DNA of 64,000 bases from Chamaecrista fasciculata (lineage: Eukaryota; Streptophyta; Magnoliopsida; Fabales; Fabaceae). Below the pieces are notes generated by a model. It ran no database searches. It was given only the letters and a program-made list of their open reading frames with translations, and was not told the origin of the DNA. The stretch lies in the NCBI GenBank assembly GCA_003254925.1, contig QANZ01031075.1:13029-77028 (forward strand), written 5' to 3'. Of this stretch, positions 55,255-64,000 are shown one piece after another. Positions within the stretch are counted from its first letter, which is position 1; each line of letters starts with the position of its first letter. The translations under genes and the position numbers were made by a program.

Positions 55255-56822
55255 ATGGGGTTATACTCGACGGTAATGGATGAGGTTACGTGGTACACTG
55301 GCCTATCACCTGCTGCCTTCTTCACCATTCTAGCTATGATGGTTGTTGTCTACAGAATGGTCTGTGGTATGTTTGTTTCTCCTGAAGATTTCAATAAGCC
55401 CCCTATCATTTCCGCCCCTAACAATCTTGGCTTCGATACTGGGAACGCCGCTCCTGAACCGGTTCAATTGGGGGATATCACCGACCAGGAATTGCGACCC
55501 TATAATGGCTCTGACCCTAATAAACCTCTCTTAATGTCAATCAGAGGCCAGATCTACGACGTCTCTTCTGCCAGGTACTCTAATTTTCCCTATTTCTCCC
55601 CTAATTTGTCACTAGCTGATAGTTGTATAATTCGTTAATTCGTCTTGTGTATTTCGTGGCTGGGAAAGTGAAGGAAAGTATATGAGAACGTAGGGCGTAT
55701 TCGCTGTTGTGAAAAGCCAACGAATCGAGCGGTGTTGAGATTTTATACGACCTTTTAGCGTATGTTGGTTTATTCTCCAGCAATAGTTCTCGTTTCTTTT
55801 TTCTCGCGCCACGTTAGGATTTTGACTCAGCATTCTACTAGTGTCTTTTTAGGGTTGCCAATAAACATAGAATTTGGGGGCTGGAACGGCTATTGGCTTC
55901 TTGTTCAGTGTGAAGAGTAGCCTGAATTTGTTCTGTTCTTGGAGGAAATGGAACTTGATTATACTATATTTCTAATTTATAAGAATCTCATGAGATTGAG
56001 GACCAAAGGCATGGGTTTAGCCATTGCTATATATTTTATGAAGTAATTAAAGAAAAAGTGACAACCCACTCTGGTGGGGTTAATTACATGCACTTCGGTG
56101 AAGATGATGTCTTTAAATCCTTGAGTTGATTTTAATCTGTATGACTGTATCAGCTATTAATTACCTGCTTGAACTCTAAGATGACGACATGGAAGATGAT
56201 CTCTTTAAATCCTTGAGTTGACTTTAATCTGTATTAACTAGTACCTGCTAGTCTTGAAAGATATGAATTTCCTCTAAGATGAATTTGATATCCTTTTACT
56301 TCACTTTCTTACCATCTACTTTGGAAATTTTCGATTTATGCTATGATTTTGTCTCTGTGGATGAGATCTGAATAAAAGCTGCCTATGTTCATCTTATGAT
56401 GTGAGTACATGAGAATCCTTTGATATTTTGTTTTTTAGTGCTTCTTGCGTACTCATATTTGAAACTGTTTTCTGGTTCCAAATTATATTGTGTGCTTAAT
56501 TCTTGTTCCTCTGGTTCATATATTGCTTGATCGCACTTGCAGGAATTTTTATGGTCCTGGTGGACCGTATGCCATGTTTGCCGGAAAGGAATGCAGCAGA
56601 GCTCTTGCTCTCCTGTCTTTTAAACCTGAAGATATTAATGGGAACCTCGAAGGATTGAGTGAAGAGGAGCTTGTAATTTTGGAAGATTGGGAGTATAAAT
56701 TCATGGAAAAATATGCCAAGGTTGGTCAGCTTATTCCTCCACATAGCACTTGGCAAAATAGAAGCAGTAGAGAAATATTAGACAAACACATTGAAGAAGA
56801 AGAAGGTGAGGAAATAAAGTAA
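55255..56822 (+). CDS. Membrane steroid-binding protein (MAPR family, cytochrome b5-like)
   Basis: MAPR proteins, related to the animal progesterone receptor membrane component, bind sterols or haem at ER/plasma membrane and act in hormone and lipid metabolism; Arabidopsis MSBP1 dampens brassinosteroid signalling and organises lignin P450s. Two exons, 55255-55574 and 56543-56822 (CCAG|GTACTC donor, TTGCAG acceptor), 199 aa. A single N-terminal membrane helix (about 18-40, LSPAAFFTILAMMVVVYRM) is followed by a short linker and the cytochrome b5-like fold (about 70-170). Diagnostic pieces are LRPYNGSDPNKPLLMSIRG, IYDVSSARNFYGPGGPYAMF, AGKECSRALALLSF and the closing acidic EEEEGEEIK. The 5' leader just upstream is TC-rich. 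The intron is 968 bp. Confidence 0.95.
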
Positions 56823-56959
56823 AAGTCATCATGTTGATAGAAGTTGATTCCACTCTTGGGGCTTCCTTTCCAATTTGCAGAATGTGAATGCCGTGTTTGT
56901 TGTGTGTTATGTATATATATATTGTGTTGCAAGTGAGGGATTCATGTTCATTAGAAAAT

Positions 56960-57324
56960 AGAAAGCTGAACGAAAGTTCTGAAATGATTGTGTCTTCTAA
57001 GTTCTATATCTCTTGGACAAATTAGAGGAAATTAAACTAACATGAAAGCAAAGACGTAAAATAGTAAATTGGAACATAGCCATTTATACCTTTCCGTGAT
57101 GCGTTGTAAAATAAATGGATAAATGGCTGGGGACCAATATANAGAAAGCTGAACGAAAGTTCTGAAATGATTGTCTTCTAAGTTCTATATCTCTTGGACA
57201 AATTAGAGGAAATTAAACTAACATGAAAGCAAAGACGTAAAATAGTAAATTGGAACATAGCCATTTATACCTTTCCGTGATGCGTTGTAAAATAAATGGA
57301 TAAATGGCTGGGGGACCAATATAG
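56960..57324. repeat. Tandem duplication of about 182 bp with an N at the joint
   Basis: 56960-57141 and 57143-57324 are almost identical (both start GAAAGCTGAACGAAAGTTCT and include CCTTTCCGTGATGCGTTGTA), differing by a 2-bp and a 1-bp gap. The single N at 57142 lies exactly between them, so this may be an unmerged contig overlap and not real DNA. Confidence 0.8.
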
Positions 57325-57395
57325 AACGAAAAATAATTAGGGGATCAATTTAGAACACTGAACATAATTGAGGGGCCAAAATAGGACTTTGGCCT
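57325..57395. mobile_element. Right half of a GGCCAAAGTCC-family MITE
   Basis: Carries TTGAGGGGCCAAAATAGGAC and ends TTTGGCCTATA, matching the right arm of 28302-28813. No left arm is present, either deleted or lost in the assembly join at 57142. Confidence 0.6.
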
Positions 57396-57847
57396 ATATA
57401 TATAATTTAAACATCTAAAAAGGGAATGATGAAAAGACATCAATAAATAAATGAATGAGCCACCCACCCACCCCATAAGGTATCTTGCAAATTTATAAAG
57501 TTCCACCTACTTATGTATTCACATTCAGTTTCGTAGTTCTGCTACTTAATATTCACTTCCGCCATTGCCATCACAGTTCATATCTTACTCGCCTTCTTCA
57601 TTATCATTCATGCTAAAGAAATATCAAAATAAGTTTAACTTTTACTGGATGCCATAATTGCCTAAGGAGTAAGGAATAACTTTGTAAACTGTAAGACTTC
57701 TTTCCAGCTTGCTCTTCCTTATCTGTAAGACAAACACATAGATGCACTTATAGTTCCCTTTAATCCTTTATCAGGTTGAGGTAGAGTTTAGGGTGGTTTA
57801 GCAAGGAAATTTTTTAAATATACAATTGCTGGAAAGACATTTTTTTA

Positions 57848-58941
57848 CTAATAATCATAGGCCATAAGATGTTGTGTAGTAGCTTTAAGTTTGGGAAGCT
57901 TGACTCTTGGAGTTTCAGTGTCAGAGGCACCATAAGAGCCAGAAGGGCAGAACACAATGTATACTGATGCATCATGACCAAGTTCTAAATCATATACTCT
58001 TTGCCCTGCACTATATTCTCCCAGAAGCTGATACGATCTTTCAGATTGATCCATTGCCACACAAATATCATCACCACCTGCTCACATTCACACAGCAACA
58101 CAAACATTTTCAACATTTTCATTTCCATACCATCATGGCATGCCAAGCTTTGGAGTGAACAGTGAAGTGACTCACTCACATGCAGCTAATTCTATCTGGG
58201 TCTGATATATAAATTCCAGAACAGCAGAAATGTCTCTCTCAAACTGATGAAAAGGCCCGTTTCGAAACTCCATCTTTCTCAGCTTACAGACCCCCTCTCC
58301 CAACTCCATCATTGCTCCTTTGTGGTTCTGTTTCAGCCAATGCACACAGTTTTCAAGCCAAAACTCAAAATCCAAACTCAACTATTTTTTTAAAATATCT
58401 GATTTAATCTAAAAAATTTATGACACATTACAATTCAATCCTTTTAAAAAATATATTCATAGAGAAACTAACTTGTTAAGAGTCATAGATTTTTCTTGGA
58501 ATGTATCGACTAGAAAATCAGATAAAAAAAAAAACTTTTTGTCATGTGTGAAATGAAAACCTGGTTGAAAAGGTGATGAAATCCCACAGCACACTGCAGA
58601 ATACCATGAATAAGAGTTCGGGTAGGATCTTGAGCTTTGTGCCATAGAGCTTCGAGATGGTCATGGCATTTGTAGTACTCTCTGCCGTTGAAGAGAGCCA
58701 CTGCGTCATCAAAGTTGTGATCTTCAGCGTCCTCTTTTTCTTCATCATCTTCGTGGGTGAGATACCTGTAAGAAACAGAGAAGAGCTTGGGGTTTCTGAG
58801 GCTATGGTTCAGGCGGAGCTTTAATGGAGTGAGTGGATTGAAGGAATATGAAGAGAAGGAAATGAAGTTGTCGAGAGGAAGCATAAAACATGGAAGGCAG
58901 CGTTGGGAGAAGACGTGGGAAACAGAAGGAAGAAGAGCCAT
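57848..58941 (-). CDS. DUF309 protein, probably chloroplast-targeted
   Basis: Function unknown; DUF309 proteins occur in cyanobacteria and plants and the plant forms carry a transit peptide. Three exons in order: 58561-58941, 58180-58327, 57848-58077; the donor GCAT|GTGAGT joins T to GT (Cys) and keeps frame, 252 aa. Residues 1-55 are Ser/Leu/Phe-rich with few acidic residues (LLPSVSHVFSQRCLPCF), as in a plastid transit peptide. The DUF309 core (about 75-165) holds ALFNGREYYKCHDHLEALWH, LIHGILQCAVGFHHLFNQN and HKGAMMELGEGVCKLRKM, matching the family pattern of an F..G.Y...HE.LE..W helix followed by a QG...LA..H helix. The C-terminal part (GEYSAGQRVYDLEL) is less conserved. Convergent with the MAPR gene. 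Confidence 0.88.
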
Positions 58942-59171
58942 GGATGATGATTGGCCAAAGGCCTTTCTCTATCATATTTCTTGTGTGTAATCATATTTCT
59001 CTTGTTTGTGTGGTAGGTGTGGAAGGTCGTGGCAGCCTAAGAAAATCCTTTGCTTTTGCTGTCTACAAGAAGATTGGTCGATGCCTCTCGGTATACTGGT
59101 AAGTCTTTTTATTCTTATCTTTATATTGGTTTAAATTCTAATGGAGTAATGGTGAAATGTTATCCAGAAGG

Positions 59172-59925
59172 CCAAATACTCAAATTAGTCCCAAAAGCAT
59201 GAGGCATATTTTAAATTAGTCCTAAATATTTTATTTGTTTTAAATTGGTCATATATGTTTCCATAGTTTTTTATTTTGATCTCAAACTACTAAATGTAAT
59301 CATATTTCTCTTGTTTCAAGATCAAATGAACAAATTGTTTTTAATAAGTTATTTCTTTATTCAGTTAGAGTTGTCAATAAACGAGATCAAATCGAAACCA
59401 AAAAGTAGGCTACTTGTTTAATGGTTAAACAAGTAAAGTTGCTCATATCTCTATCGATTTAAGTTTGAATGCGACAAGTTCTCTATTATTCTTGAGAAGT
59501 TTTTTCTGTTAGTTAGAACCGTCGACAAACTGGGTTAAATCATGCATAAAAAATGAATTTCTATAATTTTTCATTTTTAGTCTCTAACCTACTTGAAAAT
59601 CAACTTTCGAGATCTGATTTGACCTCATTTGCCAATAGTGACAATTGAAAAGAGAAAGAATTCCTCAAAATAACACATAATTCTAAACTTATTACATTCG
59701 ACCTTGAAATGAAAGAGATATCATCTGTAAAACAGGTGACCCATATTTTAGACTAAAAAATGACTTGTAATCTTATACTCATGACATTCGAATTTAAAAC
59801 ATGAGATCCTACTTTACCGTTTAAGACCAAAAATGAAAAATTATAAAAAGATATTAGATAAAATTTAAAACAAATTAAATATTTAAGACCAATTTAAAAC
59901 TACCCATTTGAATATTCGGCCTAAC
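59172..59925. repeat. AATTGGTCTTAAATATTT-type dispersed repeat, third copy
   Basis: Left part AAATTAGTCCTAAATATTTT, right part TTTAAGACCAATTTAAAACT, with CTTTCGAGATCTGATTTGAC in the middle, all shared with 16235-16735. It shows that this repeat moves or spreads outside the MATE array. Confidence 0.6.
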
Positions 59926-61975
59926 CGGAAAAGGAAGAAAGGGAATGAATTATTGAAACATAAAAGCCTAAAATATTGGAAATCCTCTTCAACTGATTAT
60001 GCAAAGAGCGTTTCCCAAGACTTATAATTTTGACCCAAATCTATCATATCATCATTTAATCAATTGGACGTTTTTTATTAGTTTTTATGAAAATTTATAT
60101 TATTGGATAGCTTAAATGAGTTTCTTCATTCATGGATTTCTTTAAGTTCCGAACAAAGACACAAGAAATAACTATATATCTGTAAAGATAGACGAGTCTT
60201 CAACAACTATCCTATAAAATGATACTACTGTCCCTTGGGAGACATCGGGTAATTAAAATAACACCACCATTCAATTTCAAAATAATAATAATAATTAACT
60301 TAGGTCGCATAGAGATTAGCCTACACAATATGGAGGGACCCACATGCATTTGACAGGATGAGTTTGAGAGACTAGCCCATTTGCTCAAGAACAGAAGAAA
60401 CCAGAACACATATGGTTGTTTTCAGTAACATAGCAGCCTCTCTGTTTCTAGTCAATGAACAAATAAAGTGTAAAAGATGTTGAGAATGAATAAGTTCCAC
60501 AATAACCAAGTAAAAAAGAATACCAATATGATTAGACGGAAAAAAAAGAATGTAAACAAAATCTTTCTGTAGAACAGAATCCAGCCCACCTGATGTAAGA
60601 GCCATACATAAATTGTCTAGAGGCAGGCAATAAAGCAGTGCACGTTACCTATAAGGTTAATGGTGACCCACCATCCACTGTTTCCCAAATAATCCACCTC
60701 TCGTGGTTTTGATTGCGTAAAGCCATAAAGACAGTTCTTTATGGTCTCTCTAGAGTTCAGACAGACCTTCTTCCCTAAATGTCAAATGAAATGGACCCTC
60801 ACACACATTAACATTGCTTTCTGGATCATGTTTGATGTCAGATGGGACTTGCTTCTTTTCCTAATCGCTTGAATCAAAACCACCAAACTTATCAGGCGTG
60901 GCCACATGAATTGAAAGAAGGTGAGTAATGGTCACAGATCTTGAGTTGCGAAGCAAATTCAGTCGGGGTAAAAGTCTAAAAGAGATTCAACTCAGGCACA
61001 TTTTACTAATTTAGGACTCTTAAACAGTCACCCTTGATTACTTCACAATCACATATTATAAGCCACAGCCTTAGCTAGAAAATAAACAGTATACAGTTGA
61101 AGAGATAGAGAGAAGAGTAGCGCCTAAATGGGACCAACCCCTTCCAATACCTCTTACTGTTTCTTTTATACTATGCCCTGGAGTACTACAGAAAAAAAAA
61201 GGTCTCTAGCTACTCCCTTAAGATTGATATGAGTTTAATGTCTTGGATTCAATCCTTACCCTGAACAAAAAAGAAAGAAACAGATAGTAATTCGCAATAG
61301 GAGAAACCATGGAAGATCTTAATATGTAAATCTTCTATATCATGATTAAATCACGAGTCTCTGTATGTTTCTGTTTCAAAAGCAGCTAGCACGAGCATTT
61401 TTTGCTCTGAATTGAATAAACTGTGCTTAAGAGCAATTATACTAACATGCATATGTCTGCTACTTTGATCTATTTTATTCAGAATGATGTCTACTAACCT
61501 AAGTTGCAAGGGGTAGGAAATTGTTACAATGATTGATCTCTTGACAGAGATTGCAGCTAACATATGGTCACGATGCAACCAAATGATGAACTGCCACATG
61601 TAATTGGTTATTTTATCGTTCTATCCATGAAGATATCATAATTTAGTTTGGATGGGGTATTTTAAATTCAGACACTTTTGTTGTTTACTTATAATACATT
61701 GAGAAGTTGTTGTTTGTCTGAGGCAATCATAGATTGCAAGTTTGTTTCGTCGAAGGGGTAGGGGAAAAGAAAAGAAGGGTGGGGAAACAGGCAGTTTTTA
61801 CTGCTTTATGATAGATGACAGGACTAGTTGATACATTGACATATTCCTGAACCCATATATATCAGAACAAGGAATTTCAGAGGAAATAGCTCCCACTATA
61901 AGTTTCATCCTCAGCTTTGCCAGCTTCAAAATATTATTATTAATTAATATAATATCTACGAATAAGAGCAAGCAA
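59926..61975 (+). promoter_or_regulatory. Upstream region of the PKS gene, TATA box at 61856-61862
   Basis: TATATAT at 61856-61862, about 115 bp before the ATG, is well placed for a TATA box, with an adenine-rich leader (TAATTAATATAATATC) next to the start. The rest of this 2-kb stretch has no gene and no repeat I can define. I saw no G-box. Confidence 0.5.
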
Positions 61976-63703
61976 ATGGAAAGTGCAACAGTGACGAAGA
62001 CCTTTCATGGGAATCTGACTCCTCCGAAATCTCCTGCTCTCAATGACAGAGATGCATCTTTCTCTTCTTATCTGATGCCCGATGAGCCAATTAATTGCCA
62101 ACGACACCTCCCCATTGGCCATGGTGGATGTACAGCTCTCGACGATTCTGAGCTTAGTATATTTGATGCCCACAAGTACTTCAACGAAGCAACCAACAAT
62201 GACATGCAAAAAGTGACCATTAGCACCAACAGAAGAGTTTCTCCTTTGGTTAGATTGAATGTGGAGCACATTCCAGAGAGAATTGATGATAATAATATTG
62301 CCGTAGAAGCAAGACGATACTCTTCTGCTTCATCCTCGGTTGATGGGTATGCAAACTTAAGGAACTACAGAGCTCGTTCGTTCCATGCTTCAACTCCAAC
62401 AGCTTGTTCAGAAGCGAGTTGGAACAGCCAAACTGGTTTGCTCTCTCATCCTCCGGGAGCAATTCCAGTGATCTCCATGAGGAATCCTGCTCATCATCAT
62501 CCTAATGATCCCAATAGAAAATTTAGAGATTCGTTGTACAAACCCATATGGCTATTTCGAAGAAAATGTCCTTGCTCTGGTAAGAAATCCGTAGAAGTGA
62601 AGGAAAATAGCTTAGAACACCAAATGCCACAAACTCCAGCCGCCCCACCGCGTGTATCACAAAGCCAAATTACCAGAGATTCTCTGGACCTCAAAAGGCA
62701 TCAAGATGTTGACAGTCCCAATTCCAAGATGCATATGGAGACCACAGTAGTAGCTCCTAATAAACCTGAAACCCGAAAGATTCCCATCATCACACGCAGC
62801 AACAACAACAACAATACCTGGTTGGTGGACCAGAGACCTAGGGACCAGGAAATGTTTGTCGGCAAGTCTCAAAGACTCCAATCCACCGAGACTCAAGTTC
62901 TTCCTCCTGCAATTTTCCAGTCGCAGAGAGTTGTCGCCTCTGTAAGGCCCTTCACTGACGGCTTCACTTTTCCTGTCTTAAACCCTAACCCCGCAGTCGC
63001 CGCCATAAAACTCCAAAATCTGAACGAAATCGATGAAGATCAACGCCGGGAATCCTTGGAAATCTTCCGACCCCCCGATATCGAACCATCTGCAAACTCT
63101 GTTTCACGAAAAGCCAACGACACCTCCAGAGAGCACCGTCCGAATAATTTCCCATTCCCGCCACCAAGCCCCAAGTCACGAATCATCGACGACGACGTAG
63201 CGAGCGACGCGAGCTCCGATCTATTCGAGATAGAAAGCTTTTCCACTCAAACCACATCCACTAATAATAATAATAATAATAATAATTACCCAATCATCAA
63301 TTACCGTCGCAGAGACTCCCTCGACGAGGCTAACAACTTCCTATTGGGTCGAAGAAGCACCGATTCGACAACGCCCACAATCACAGAATGCTGCTACGAG
63401 CCGAGCGAAGCAAGCATCGATTGGAGCGTGACGACGGCAGAAGGACCGTTCGAAATTAACGGCGGCGAACAAGCGCCGGAGAAAACGAAACGGAAAGGGT
63501 TATTGATGAGCTGTCGATGCGAGAAGGCAGTGAGCGTAGGGCCACAACCCATGGGACAAAAAGGGGCCACTAGTACTACTTGTAGTATAATAGCATCGTC
63601 AAGGCATGTGAATGTCAATGTGAATGTGAATAGCAGTAGGGTAGGTACTGTAGGGAAGGCACCGCAGGGAAGGTCTCGATTGCCCCTCGCTTTCGGAACA
63701 TAG
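61976..63703 (+). CDS. PKS: PHYTOCHROME KINASE SUBSTRATE family protein
   Basis: PKS proteins are plasma-membrane-associated partners of phytochromes and phototropins; they act in phototropism, leaf flattening and light control of growth. A single exon with no intron, 575 aa, somewhat longer than the Arabidopsis members (about 440-500 aa). Family motifs in order: ASFSSYLMP (about 28), DSELSIFDAHKYFNEA (57), SEASWNSQTGLLS (145), PIWLFRRKCPCSGKKSVEV (190, whose cysteines could be lipid-modified), ASDASSDLFEIESFSTQT (410), EPSEASIDWSVTTAEG (475) and GLLMSCRCEKAVSVGP (510). Between the last motifs is an asparagine run encoded by AAT repeats (63271-63294), typical of a length-variable tract. The start is the first ATG after the TATA box. 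Which PKS member it matches cannot be told from sequence alone. Confidence 0.92.
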   Translation: MESATVTKTFHGNLTPPKSPALNDRDASFSSYLMPDEPINCQRHLPIGHGGCTALDDSELSIFDAHKYFNEATNNDMQKVTISTNRRVSPLVRLNVEHIPERIDDNNIAVEARRYSSASSSVDGYANLRNYRARSFHASTPTACSEASWNSQTGLLSHPPGAIPVISMRNPAHHHPNDPNRKFRDSLYKPIWLFRRKCPCSGKKSVEVKENSLEHQMPQTPAAPPRVSQSQITRDSLDLKRHQDVDSPNSKMHMETTVVAPNKPETRKIPIITRSNNNNNTWLVDQRPRDQEMFVGKSQRLQSTETQVLPPAIFQSQRVVASVRPFTDGFTFPVLNPNPAVAAIKLQNLNEIDEDQRRESLEIFRPPDIEPSANSVSRKANDTSREHRPNNFPFPPPSPKSRIIDDDVASDASSDLFEIESFSTQTTSTNNNNNNNNYPIINYRRRDSLDEANNFLLGRRSTDSTTPTITECCYEPSEASIDWSVTTAEGPFEINGGEQAPEKTKRKGLLMSCRCEKAVSVGPQPMGQKGATSTTCSIIASSRHVNVNVNVNSSRVGTVGKAPQGRSRLPLAFGT

Positions 63704-64000
63704 CCATTTCAATCTCATTCTCATATTCATATTCCTTCATATATGTTTCTGTGTGTGTGTGTACAGTACAGTACAGTGGTGACACATATATGCATATATG
63801 CATGCATGCATGCATGGCTGTGGCTTGTGCTTCTGTACATGTCCACTCCTTTGAAGGGAGGCATCATCTTGAATTATTATTATTTATTATTATTATTATT
63901 GTATTATTGTATTATGTTATCTATTCACCATTTTGTTTTTTTGCTTCTTTAATTAATTTCTTCTGTCTCTTTCTTTACATATCTCAATAATTCTGTAATC
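63704..64000 (+). other. 3' region of the PKS gene with simple repeats
   Basis: Contains TG repeats near 63750, a GTACAGTACAGTACAGT run, alternating GCATGCATGCATGCATG (63799-63816) and ATT repeats near 63880. Probably the 3' UTR and beyond. Confidence 0.5.

Overview
The window is nuclear DNA of a flowering plant, most likely a eudicot. Genes are split by GT-AG introns, intergenic DNA is AT-rich, and there are plant-specific families: a PHYTOCHROME KINASE SUBSTRATE protein, plant DTX/MATE exporters and a plant DUF309 protein. Other plant signs are a decayed plastid 16S rRNA insert, TTTAGGG-type telomere-like repeats and many small non-autonomous DNA transposons. I cannot name the species. Four single Ns (9949, 31134, 54552, 57142) mark assembly joins.

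Layout: (1) 1-21 kb is a tandem array of MATE (DETOXIFICATION) efflux transporter genes on the + strand. Three are intact: A at 4375-6995, B at 13318-15465 and C at 17791-20733, each with eight exons and 489-490 aa. Three relics lie among them: a C-type promoter and first codons at 417-573, a lone C-type exon 2 at 12359-12900, and a degenerate C-type exon 5 at 20812-20951. The order C-relic, A, C-relic, B, C suggests repeated duplication of an A+C pair. The 3' flanks of A and B are homologous, but A's flank carries four transposon insertions with target-site duplications that B lacks, so B supplies natural empty sites. (2) 21.6-38.7 kb holds two minus-strand genes: an ELMO/CED-12 domain protein and a long-intron CID-domain gene of the RPRD1/RTT103 type (pre-mRNA 3'-end factor) whose introns host three hairpin transposons. 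(3) 38.8-41.2 kb is AT-rich repeat DNA ending in a foldback element. (4) 41.7-52.2 kb holds two minus-strand genes: a large acidic membrane-anchored protein of unknown function and a SEC14-like CRAL-TRIO protein. (5) 53.5-55.0 kb is a cluster of three transposon fragments. (6) 55.2-64 kb holds a membrane steroid-binding (MAPR, cytochrome b5-like) protein on +, a chloroplast-targeted DUF309 protein on - and a single-exon PHYTOCHROME KINASE SUBSTRATE gene on +.

The single-copy genes have unrelated jobs (membrane traffic, RNA 3'-end formation, lipid transfer, sterol/haem binding, light signalling) and form no pathway. The evolving part is the MATE array. It shows an apparent gene-conversion tract between A and B followed at once by a run of replacement-only differences in one membrane helix, a new promoter on B, and a Pack-MULE-like element carrying two gene fragments, one of them an antisense NLR-type leucine-rich repeat piece. 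A second theme is a set of foldback elements whose arms are built from short repeats of a TTTGGTACC / TTTTGGTCCC core and which, where measurable, make 9-10 bp target duplications (Mutator-like).
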